Assembly: GCA_029224185.1 (NCBI GenBank)
Contig: CM055200.1
Location: forward strand, 10,961,670 to 11,025,669
Length of the DNA: 64,000 nt
Direction of reading: 5' to 3'
From: Karalla daura
Lineage: Eukaryota > Chordata > Actinopteri > Chaetodontiformes > Leiognathidae
Part shown: one piece after another, positions 38,801 to 48,715 of the stretch
How positions within the stretch are numbered: position 1 is the stretch's first letter
How the letters are laid out: every line of letters begins with the position of its first letter
Program-made: the position numbers and the translations under genes
The notes under the pieces: model-generated
Seen by the model: only the letters and a program-made list of their open reading frames with translations
Database searches by the model: none
Told to the model about the DNA's origin: nothing

Positions 38801-41800
38801 AGAAGGCTGTGACCGCCCCTGCCACAGAACGGGACACAGACCCCGTCCACCTTGACCACCAGCAGTTTGAGGAGGAGGAGGAAGAGCTGGAGGACATCTG
38901 GAATCAGACCACCAACTACAGGCAGAGTATCTGCTCGGACATCATGTACCAGCCCAGTGAGGAGGAACCCTCAGAACCCTCCGACCAACCAAGACAGACG
39001 CCGCCCCGCTCCCCCTCCCCCAAACCCCCAGCTGTGCTCTACAGGAACCTGGCCACAGCCTCGGCACCCAACCTCTTGGTGGCCGAGTTCAGACTGCCCC
39101 CCCATGTCCAGAGCCTGCTGGGTTACGACAAGGAGCAGAGTCCCAGAGGTCACTGCCCTCCACTGGCCATCAGAGACAGGAGGTCGTGGGCGGCCTTTCC
39201 CAACAGGGAGCAGGCCTGCAGGACGGCTGTGGCTGTGAATGAAACAGCATCCGATCCTGTCCAGCTGCCAGACGTAGGGGACAACCAGAGATACATCTAT
39301 CAGTACAGAGAGGACGAGGAGGAGGAAGAGGAGGAGGGGGTGGAGGAGGCAACGGTGGGGGAGGAGGTGGATGAGCGCACGGGGTGTGTGAAGGTGAGGT
39401 CAGCGTTAGATAAGACAGTGGAATGTATGAAAATGGATCAGTCCATCCAAATGACGGAAAACTGACAAACAGGCCTTCCTCAGGCACGTAGATACGGGGG
39501 TAGTCTGAATGTTATTCACCCAGATTTTTGTCTCCTTGGCCCCGAGCACCTCAAAATAAATGTCAAAAAAGACAAAAAAGGCTGGATGTTGTGTTCATGG
39601 TTTAAAGTTTTAAATAATAAAACAACAGCTTTCTCTCAACATGTGAGGTGCTTATCACCTATAATATACTTGCTACAGATATCCACGCTTCATAAAACAC
39701 AGACACTTCATGTTGAAACCCAAACTACAGTGTGAACCAGATTACCTCCAGATGTGTCCAAGCTGGTCTGATCCTTAGACCTTATACAGATGATGTTAAA
39801 ATACAGGGAGTAATTGGAGCATGCTTGTTTTTACGTGATTTGGATGAACTGAAACTTTGAGCTTCAAGTATTAGAATCCTGATCATGTATTTAATGATGT
39901 GTCTAACGATGTATCTTCTGTCTTTTGTTAGTCAGTTTAGCTAGTTCATCTACAGCTGTGTGATCTACATGATGATAGTTTGTCATCTGTGACGACTTTG
40001 GCATCTCCTCACTGTGAACAGGACCAGACCATGAGTCTGCTGTCGGTCCACATGGGCTCAGAAGGCCTCGCCTCTCACAGCCTGGATTACATGGAGAAGC
40101 AGGAAGGATCGTTGGCCACTGGGGGGCGTTGTATCACCCTGGTAAGAGCGACTGTGGTTCGTTGAGCTCTTTGCCTAATAGAAATATGGCTCTTATGATT
40201 AACCACAGAGAGGAGATTTCCTTCTTGTCTAAACATTGGTGTTAATTTAAAACCTCTCAGAGCGGAAAGCCTGAGCTGCAGTCGATGGAGGGAACGCTAG
40301 AGCGGAAGCACAAGCTGCAGCTGGGAGGAAAGAAAGTAGGCGAGGTTCCATTCAGTATTTCACTCAGCATGGTCAGCAAAGGCAAAGCCCGCACTCAGCA
40401 GCACACTCCCTTATCTTATTTTCACAGGCGGCCTCCAGAGGCTGGAGCTCCTACCATGCGGTCCTGTACAGACACACCTTGTGCTTCTACCAGGATAGAA
40501 AGGAGACACTGAGGGTAAGCAGAAAAGTGACAACAAAAAGAGCCCCAGAGAATAAAGCTAATAAATAACTGGTTGGTGTGTAGTCAGGGCTGATTAGTGT
40601 GTGTGTGTGCTGCAGAGCTCTGCATGTGGCCTCCCGCTGAACCTCATGGGAGCTGAGTGCTCCCCAGCGCCTGACTACACCAAGAAACCCAACTGCTTTC
40701 GACTACAGTGAGATTTCAGTCATGAATGAATTATGAAAATGAGGATTTTTAAAGCACACACTTAAAAGCAGTAATGGATGTCAAATCTTGCCCCCAGGCT
40801 CCGTGACGGGTCTGAGTATCTGCTCAACGCCTCCTCACGCTTCATGATGAAGAAATGGATGATGAAAATACAAGCAAACACAGGTTAACACCCTGTTCAA
40901 AGCTAATGAATGTTAATCCTGGACTGATGTGAGAACTGGGGGATTCATTCACACTTTGTTTGTCTCAGCAGGTCAGAGTGTGTCTGCGTCCTCCTTATCA
41001 AGTCTCGCAGGTGATGAAGACTTCCCTGTTTCACGGTACGCCACAGCAGTAGCATGACCTCATCTTTTAGTTTCCACACACTTCCGATCGGCATGATAAC
41101 AGAGTCGTGTTTTCCTTCCGCCTTCCAGAGAGCCTTCGCTTTGCTCCAGTTGCCAGGGTCTTGCCAAATGCCACTGCTCCTCCCGCCATGATGTCACCTG
41201 CACACTCCCTGGGCGCAAACCGCCTGGCACTGCCCAGACTAAGGAGATTATTGTCCTCAGCAGAGAGTTCACTCACATGTCGCAGAATCACTTAAAGAGC
41301 GTCGATGAGCAGTCAGCCATCTCTTCTTCGGATGGAGGCTGTTGTGGTGAGGCCCTATATTGTGCAGACTACATATACTTACTACTTGCATAGGGTGGGT
41401 TTGCTGAAAGTGCATCTGCGGAAGCACCGCGGGCCGCTCCCTGCATTGTTGGCCATCTGATATCCCCACTGAGCCACTGGCGGTTAGAGAGTGGACTCCT
41501 GCATGACAGCTATTGATTAAACAGGATTTTATTCATTTCCTCAGCAATGATTTCATCAACCAACCTGCTTTTTGTTTGCTTCTTTACCCCTGAGGCCACT
41601 CTGGAGTTCAAAGAGGAATCCAGGGTTTCAGATAGCTTTGTAGTATTTCAGGTCGCTGTGTTAAGTGCTGGAACCGCTGAGCGTACATGTGAGGGTAGCC
41701 ACTAGGGGGCGCTGATGTACCGTTTCAACCCAAACCTGAATCCTCTAATCTGCCCCTGCTGTAAATGTGATGCTTTCTGTTGTTGAGCTCCTCTCCTCTG

Positions 41801-42345
41801 TACTTCTGCTTTTGATCATGTTTTTTTTTGTCCGTCTCTAGATGATGACGAGGGCAGGCTCAGGCAGACAGTGACTCACAGACTGTCCAGAGAAAACACC
41901 CCGTCCTCCCCCCACTCCCCCGTATTCAGCAGCCATGACTGGCTCAGCTACAAGCGGCGCTCCCACTCCTTCACATCAGGTTCTTCTGCGGTTTCAACTC
42001 GATCTATCACGTCTCTGTGGATCACTAACAGCTGTTTCTGTTGTCTCCTAACACTGTTTTCTTTGCGTTTTCCTCCCAGCGACCTTCCAGAAGATCAAAC
42101 CCACCCATCTCTCCCCGGGAGGTGGAGGCCTGGAGAGGGGCTCCAACTACTGTGTGACTCTCGTGGTAGGAGACACGTCTGCAGAGAGCGTGTCCGTCAG
42201 CAGAGGCTCTGAGCCCCCGCTGCTGGCGGCGGCTGGATGGCAGCAGGACTCCTACCAGGCCTCCGCCCTGAGGAGCTACGTCAGCCTGCCACGACCACGC
42301 AACAAGTCCGTCTTCAAAAAGTTCTTTGGAAAAAGGGACCTTTGA
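15369..42345 (+). CDS. uncharacterised spectrin-repeat and PH-domain protein (34 coding exons, about 2,396 aa)
   Basis: Exons: 15369-15890, 16476-16565, 17779-17895, 20266-20412, 20909-21100, 22009-22092, 22296-22414, 22525-22639, 22730-22807, 22905-23020, 24240-24402, 28150-28295, 28414-28510, 28893-29042, 29294-29443, 29957-30213, 31289-31424, 31972-32169, 32564-32716, 33616-33833, 34170-34353, 34657-34812, 35025-35411, 35592-35711, 37444-39393, 40022-40141, 40261-40335, 40428-40514, 40616-40707, 40798-40883, 40972-41035, 41129-41346, 41842-41979, 42080-42345. Every junction is GT/AG and keeps frame, ending in TGA. Layout: residues 1-243 low-complexity; about 244-1196 helical, spectrin-repeat-like; 1197-2055 disordered; about 2062-2168 PH domain; then a Cys cluster and a basic end (KSVFKKFFGKRDL). 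No actin-binding CH domain is present, so it is not a beta-spectrin, although the PH domain is of that kind. A cytoskeletal/membrane adaptor role is inference. Weak points: donor of 22296-22414, acceptors of 20909 and 28414 (28417 also fits), and the first exon. Confidence 0.85.
17896..20265 (+). other. 2.4-kb intron with UG-repeat acceptor
   Basis: Intron 3 of the spectrin-repeat/PH gene. I see no additional exon in it. It ends in about 13 GT units (20234-20259) immediately before the acceptor CAG at 20263-20265, in place of an ordinary pyrimidine tract. Confidence 0.7.
23656..23676 (+). repeat. poly-T run
   Basis: About 21 consecutive T inside the intron 23021-24239. Confidence 0.95.
24403..28149 (+). 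other. 3.7-kb intron without recognised features
   Basis: Intron of the spectrin-repeat/PH gene. Only short unsupported ORFs occur on both strands; no exon with correct splice signals and frame was found. Confidence 0.6.
35025..39393 (+). other. disordered region of the spectrin-repeat/PH protein, including a 1,950-nt exon
   Basis: Exons 35025-35411, 35592-35711 and 37444-39393 encode residues 1197-2015. Exon 35592-35711 holds a basic/aromatic patch (SFWRRCQGLLENTFGSLKRK). The large exon (650 codons) is rich in Ser/Pro and basic clusters (KRMSKKRKRKRDARR) and ends in long acidic runs (EDEEEEEEE). It is open throughout in one frame. It also contains DSVDSGIST and DLEDIWNQTTNYRQS-like linear-motif candidates. 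Intron 35712-37443 (1.7 kb) holds nothing recognisable. Confidence 0.8.
39394..39465 (+). other. intron-retained alternative C-terminus
   Basis: Reading through the donor at 39394 adds 23 codons (VRSALDKTVECMKMDQSIQM...) before TGA at 39463-39465. Two AATAAA hexamers follow closely at 39555-39560 and 39616-39621. An intronic poly(A) isoform would lack the PH domain, cysteine cluster and basic tail. Confidence 0.45.
40261..40883 (+). other. beta-spectrin-type PH domain exons
   Basis: Exons 40261-40335, 40428-40514, 40616-40707 and 40798-40883 encode the domain. It begins MEGTLERKHKLQLGGKKAAS, continues through SRGWSSYHAVLYRHTLCFYQD and DYTKKPNCFRLQLRDGSEYL, and ends with the C-terminal helix KKWMMKIQAN. 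The pattern matches the C-terminal PH domain of beta-spectrins (MEGxLxRKHE, KKAxSRxW, FYKD, DYxKKKHVFxLRLxDGxEYL, W in the last helix). The basic KK and SRxW positions used for phosphoinositide contact in spectrin PH domains are kept, so membrane lipid binding is plausible. Confidence 0.88.
41129..42345 (+). other. post-PH tail: cysteine cluster and basic C-terminus
   Basis: Exon 41129-41346 encodes a compact cysteine/histidine cluster (CSSCQGLAKCHCSSRHDVTC) just after the PH domain. Exon 41842-41979 is Ser-rich. The last exon (42080-42345) includes YCVTLVVGDTS and ends SVFKKFFGKRDL before TGA at 42343-42345. The basic end recalls the Lys-rich extreme C-termini of beta-spectrins. Confidence 0.8.
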
Positions 42346-42714
42346 TTGTTTTGATTTTTTTTTTTAACCTAAAGAGGATTTTGCAAATATTTCCTAATGT
42401 GCAGTGCACATATTTGTCGAAGCCCTTCTACATTAAATGCTACTACTGACTATATTTATGATCTGAAAGGCAAGCACGGTTTTATTTTTGTTGAGTTTAA
42501 TGTAGATCACTTCCCGAGTTCTTATCATATCATGAGTGTTTATGTTGTTTTGTTTTTCATTTCGCTTTCCCACCAAGTGAAAGGTATAACTCTGTGTGAG
42601 CGTGCACTGTATAGTTATAGTTGTGAAAAATACATTTTCTCACCAGTCTTAATTCATATTTCCGTTACTATGTTTAGGGATTGTTGTGTTATTGAGTTAA
42701 CAGTCTCTAATCTA

Positions 42715-42943
42715 AATAAACCTGGGGGCTCGATGGGGAATCAATGTAAAAGCCACGTTTAGAGAAAAGTCTTTGTGATGTGTGAGTGTGTTATCAAGTC
42801 ATGTATCGTTAGAGCTCCCCTCCTTCACGTGTTTGATGTGTGGCACACAGAAACATTTTCTCTCAGCGGTTTGATACTGCTCAAGCTTGTCGCATATTAA
42901 CACCTTTTGAATACTAATTGTAGCAAAGGCTGTTCATAATAAA
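42715..42943 (+). terminator. candidate poly(A) signals of the spectrin-repeat/PH gene
   Basis: AATAAA at 42715-42720 and 42938-42943, 370 and 593 nt after the stop codon. Both are in AT-rich 3'-UTR-like sequence. Confidence 0.6.
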
Positions 42944-45900
42944 ACATTAAAATCCAATGATCTGCTTTGGCGGCCATAAATGAGCGAAGGTCTGTATTTT
43001 AAATACATTTGTAGTGAAAATGTCTGTTGCTGTCATCTCTGTGGGCTTTGAAGAGAAAAGGGATGAGATGAATAGAGAGAGATTAAAGGCCAGCCCAGGC
43101 TAGGAACATCTCCACATCATTAGCCCCAATTTTTGCATATTAAAATCCTGCCAACATTCAGAGACATGATCCAAATAAATCAACATTGCATTTGTGTTGA
43201 GGCACCGAGCATTCTCTGCAGACGTTATAGCTGCATAATGACTCGCATGCATAAAGAGTTTGCAAAGTGCTGCTGTTTAGCATTACAAAATATTCAGTGA
43301 TTCCTGACAAGATCTCTGAGGGACAGATGAGTTACAACAGAGTGGAAAAGAAATAGGTCACTTGGTGTAAATGTTAGATTTTTAGACTGAGATCTGGAAC
43401 ACAAGAACAAAAAAAAGGCCAAATTCTCTGAAGAAAATTTAAGTGTACACGCTTACTTGGAGATTAAGCACTTAAGAGCATTTGAAGTGTCAGCTGAAGC
43501 AGAAGCACTGGCAGCACTTGTGATGTCTTTTGGGGCGTAAAAGGCTGAAAACAGTTGAGATGCAACAGCTAAAAGTGCTTGAAAATTTAATTCTGGGTTT
43601 AAGCTCCGTACACAGCTGAATCATCACTTTGCATGCGGGGATTCGAAAGAGGCTGGAGTGTCAGTTGAGATGATGCTGAATGTCACAAAACCGTCCTTTA
43701 AATTGCAGCTACTGCGAGGTGCAGCAACTAAAATCTCAGCAGCACATCTGCAGCAACACTGTGTGTTTGTGTGTGTTTGCATTGGCTGCAAACTGAACCA
43801 CGTCACACCACACCAGACCACACTATTATTCTGCATAACAGCCAGTGTAATATACACATCATCAACATCAACAGACGTGTGGCAGACAAAAACAAAAACA
43901 ACAAAAACAAAGGAAGAAGCAGCAGCACTGAGTTCTGGCACCGCCACTGCTCCACCTCTCAGTTCATGAGGCGCTGCCAGAAGTCACAGCGTGGCCTTGG
44001 CGTCTGCACACGCGCATGCACCCAGCAGCTACAGCGGCGTACGGAATGGAAAGAACCTGCAAAGCCGCGTCTGCGGTGAAAATTTGTCAGAAGCATCCAG
44101 CAGAGGCATTAATCATGGCAGGTCAGCAATCTGTGAATCATTACCCAGACTCTGTAGAGCTGAATGCTGCACGACTCAGGCCTTCACTTACTGTAAAATA
44201 TACCCCTTGCAGTTGCGTGGGTCATGTACAAAAACCACCTTTATACCGTGAGTCATGTCTGTGCGCCTCAGCTGCAATCTGTATGTTATACAGTGAGCGT
44301 GCGCTGAGCACGACATGTTAATAATCAACAATAGCATCCAGGATATCGACCGTATATTCACGTAGTTGCTGCATACACATGTGGCACCTATTTTCTTGCT
44401 ATGCATGGAGACTACAGACTTGGACTACAGGCATTTCTTTTTCCCTAACAATAGAGAGAGTTTTGTGTTTTTCTTCTCTGTCAAGTTTGGAATGACAGCT
44501 ACATCCTTTGCTGCCCTGAGGGACATGGCATTGGCCAATCGATCGATCACTGCATTCCTGATCTTTGTGTCCTCCCCGTGGCCTCTGACCTCCGGATCAC
44601 CCAGCTAACAGCTCATACCACTTCCTCCACAGCTCTGTGGGATTTGGGCTCATCCCCTGCAGGGATAGCGATGCACACACTCTGTTCGTGTGTCACCACA
44701 ATCTGGAGGTTTCCTCTCTGGGTGTGGGATTATGTGACAGGGCGGAAGATGTGTGTGTACCACAGTACACAACATCCACACTTTGGTTGTTGCTTTTCGC
44801 CTGAGTCTAACCACTAATAACAGCCGTCCTGACTTATCCTCCTGAAGGTGAGGTTTTTGTGATGCAGCCAAGTGAGAAAGGTGACTCACAGGCAGTTACC
44901 ACAGCCATTCAAAGGGATCCGGAGATCACAAGGAGGTGGTGTAACAGAAGAGAGATGTCCCCAGGCCTCCGACATCCGTTACCACCGATGGAAAATGGTC
45001 TTTGTGTCACTGAGAGGATGCATGGCAGGCTGTAAACCTGAGTCAAAAACACAAATTATAATATAATTATTAATAATGCCAGCATTATTTTAAAAAATCA
45101 TAATTGATACTTCTTCTATGAAAGCAGGAAGAACAAAAGAAGAAATTTGTTGAGATTATGCACAGATTGATTCTGATTTATTTTCATCCTTGTGCTTCTT
45201 TGAGCTTTGATCCCTGGCTCAAAAGGTGGGTTTGTGGAGGGCTGTGCTAGTGGCTCGGACACAGGCTTTGAAACCTAACACTGTCTGCCTTCAGCAGCCC
45301 CGGGGAGCCCATGAAAGTGATGTAATGGGGTGAGTGGTTTAGGAATCATCGGTGGTGGGCAGCAGGATGGAATAGCAGTTAGGAGCCCAGATCAAATAGC
45401 TTCATTTCCACAGCCTTCGGATCCCATTTGACATTAACTGCCCACCTGTCAAGACCAGCGAACCTTAGTCATGCCCATTAGCACACTGAGGGGAATTAAA
45501 GCTCAATTATGGCTTTCTGGGAATAAATCTGAAATCATAATGCCCGTGGGCCAGACAGTGTCTTGTAGCAGACACTGCAAGAGCTCTCATATCCTGTACA
45601 TGATAGGAAATTGCCTTGATTTGAGGTGGTATTGTGATGTACTTACTATTTACAGGCTTTTGCACCGAGACATCTGACATGGCAGATGCTAAGAAGCTTT
45701 AGCTCCGCATCCAACAATAAATCATATGATCATCTTGGGAAATAAACTGTGGATTTGAAGTCCGGCTTTGGGGAAGGCTAGAGATGCTTTTGTGCATCAT
45801 CTTTGAAAAATATGTCAGATTTTCATCAGCTGTGTTTGGCACTTTGGCCGAGGGCTTCGCAGACAATATATCATAATGTGTCCACCTTCCGCAGCTGTCA

Positions 45901-48050
45901 TTGTGCCTCCTGGGCTGTGAGTACAAAGTGCAATAACAGGAGAGAAATTTCCTAACCCGTTGTGCCCCCTCCCCCAGCAAACTCCCTTTGTCCTGGATTG
46001 TTGGTAAGCTCCTTGCATTTCAGTGTCCTCCATGCATGGAGGGATAAAAGAGTACAGGGTGCCATACAGACATCTGTCCCACAGACAGGGTGCAAATGCT
46101 TCCCTGTGATACGGCTATTAATTCACCTCAGACTCATTCAGGCTATTCTATACTGCTCTACACACACCACCAGCCCTACTGCAAACGTCAATGCATTCAC
46201 ATCCTGTGACAGCGTGTCCAATTCTGGTAGCAGCACAATGGTAATGTATGAATAAACCCCTGGTGTTTATCATGTAAAATAGCAAACTCAAAAGCTGTGA
46301 GCATGATATGCTAATACATCTTTAAGTAAAAAAAAAAAATCTTAATGGATCTGAATCTTTCACTACTGTATCATATGTTAATATGATGAGCTGGAGACGC
46401 TCACACACATACTGTAACTCAGTGGTATGCACGCTTGCTTTGGCAGACGGTCCCTGGCACAGCTCTACTAGATGAAGTCATGGTCCCCTGCAGAGCATCA
46501 AAATGATCAGCAATATCACTCTAGTCACCTATTTACATAAATACATTATTATCTACATATATAGTATTCAAATGATAATCTATTGGATTTGGATATCTCT
46601 CTTTGTATAACTCAGTTACACAAACATTACTTCCATTATAGATTTTCATTTTATATCTATATTTTCTAATAAGTCATTCAATGATTTATACATGAAAATC
46701 ATAAAAAAAACATCAAAATTACATTCTGGTGTCAGCTTGAGATGAGGATATTAATTCAAGCAAAAAGAAAAAAAAACATCTAGAAGTCTGATTTATATGA
46801 TTTTGGCTGGTGGGATACACTAGAGACTTTTCCTGCCCGCGGGCACTGCAGCATGCGCATCATATCACAGTCTAAGACTGACTGGTTGCACATTACATCA
46901 CAGTGAATCTGCTATATCCACTATAAACACCAACACTCTGGGTAAACCTGCCAGAGTCTTTGTCAGTGTTACATAACCCATCTGCTACCCTGCTGCAGGG
47001 TGCTGAGGATCACCTTCCAATTGGGAGAGCCAGGCCCACTGCCGCTTGGCTTACATCGCCACAAACCACACCGTCGACTCTAATTGCCGGCTCGGGCCGT
47101 GCCTAAAACAACCGGGCGACGTCACGTCTCCACTTGGGCCGAAGGACACGGGCCACTGCGACGTGGGCTTCCAGGCCAATGCGGCGGCCGTCAGGTGGCA
47201 GTGGATGCAGAGGTGCGTCAGCGGCGGCCGCGGAAACAGATGCTGGCGCGGCGGCACGTCTGACGCAGATCGCAGCTGGCAGCGCTCTCCGCAGCCAAGC
47301 TGACAGGTTACATCAGTTATACAGGCTGGCATCGGGGGGGAAAAAAAAGCAGAAAAACAAGCCGAAGAAACCCTGCGTGCATTTTCACTTTGAAGTGACC
47401 TGAAGATGCTCTGGTGCTGAAACAAATATCTTTGCCAGGAGTTTTCTATTAAAAGCCCAGACATCGCTGCCAGACTTTGGAGCTCACACCGGGTCGGTGG
47501 AAATCCACTCACAGCCTATCTGATCTCACCAACGTACACACTCGTGATCCCTGAATGTTCTTGAGCTGTGTTAAGTCTCTAAAAAGCAAGCCCATCTCCC
47601 CTTGACAAACTCCTCTTATTCAAGGGAACACTGTACCTCAAATATAGGCACATCAGGGAAATACATTAATACACATAAATAAATTCTCAGCCATTTGTTG
47701 ACAGTCACAGTGAGCTACACTTCACTTGAAGTTTGACAACAGCCATAAACCTCTTTAGAGGCTCTTGTGAGCTGCACCGCCGGATTAAACCCTTCGTGAG
47801 TGCAGTCTGACATCGCAAAAATCGTATACGACAACCTTCATCCTTTAATGCAATCTGACTGCACACAGATAGAAAATTCATTATCTCCCAGCATGAGGCA
47901 TGAAATCCTTCAAAAGCTATAGCGAAACATATTTATTTTGTACTGGTGCGCATGAAGCGCTTATCAGCCGGAGTGAAAACACTGTACTCAACAAACAGCT
48001 TCCGTCCTAAACAGAACAAATGCGCTGAAGAAGGATTTCACTGAGGAAAG
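42944..48050. other. intergenic region between convergent genes
   Basis: About 5 kb between the 3' ends of the spectrin-repeat/PH gene (plus) and ntpcr (minus). No gene was recognised. Most is AT-rich; a distinctly GC- and CpG-rich patch lies at about 47040-47340. Short ORFs, including a 153-codon minus-strand one over that patch, lack any domain or exon support. Confidence 0.55.
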
Positions 48051-48057
48051 AAAAACA

Positions 48058-48063
48058 TTTATT
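48058..48063 (-). terminator. candidate ntpcr poly(A) signal
   Basis: TTTATT on the plus strand, so AATAAA on the minus strand, about 650 nt after the ntpcr stop codon. It is the first canonical hexamer I see on that strand. Confidence 0.5.
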
Positions 48064-48715
48064 TTTCAATTGTTCTGCTTATTCCAGGAGGATGAATAAA
48101 CCATGAACGGATTGGACACAGTTGAACTGTTAAATATTGATTGATTTTCGATGAGCGCATCTTCAGGTTGACGAGACAAACAGGGATAGGTCACATAGCA
48201 AGGCGATGAATGAATCGACAGAGGCTTTGTATTCCCCCTTCATATATAAATATGAATAAAAACTCTGTTAGTTGTCCCCGTGCACAAAAAATTTATGTCA
48301 GACACAGCAGAATGAAAAATACCCGCTGGCATCTCTGTAAGGCCGACAGCTAAATACATACAAAATAAAACTGTGCCGCGCTGAGGACTAATGGTCTTTG
48401 ACTTTGAGAGCATAGGGTATGTACACACCGGCTGAACAATTCCCTTGCTGTGTTCCATCTCACAATCAATTATTCAGCATGCAATCCATTTTAAGGCGGT
48501 ATGCGACAGAAAAAAAATGAATCCTGTACATAAATACATGCATGTGACACACTAACTCTTCCGGCAGCTCGCGATCCCTTCAGGTTAGGTCACAACCCTG
48601 TTAGGAAGCGCGTGCATCCACTCAAGAGTCTCTGTGCGCTATTACACGCGCTGACGCAAATAAAGCTCGCTGTCAGGACGAAAATCAACGCGATCTGCAG
48701 AGCCGAATCTCCCTA

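Noticed and set aside
37477..39465. 662-aa intronless gene
   Set aside because: It is the large internal exon plus intron read-through. The frame is open from an acceptor at 37443, and a GTGAGG donor at 39394 joins in frame to the PH exons. It is kept only as a possible alternative 3' end.
39170..39487. Proline-rich minus-strand ORF
   Set aside because: Complement of the acidic (GAG)n codons in the 1,950-nt exon of the spectrin-repeat/PH gene.
15369..42345. Naming the gene as a beta-spectrin or nesprin
   Set aside because: The PH domain is spectrin-like, but calponin-homology domains are missing and no KASH segment is present at the C-terminus, so neither name is justified.
47051..47512. 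153-codon minus-strand ORF
   Set aside because: Open because of the CpG-rich patch. No recognisable domain, no flanking exons, biased composition.
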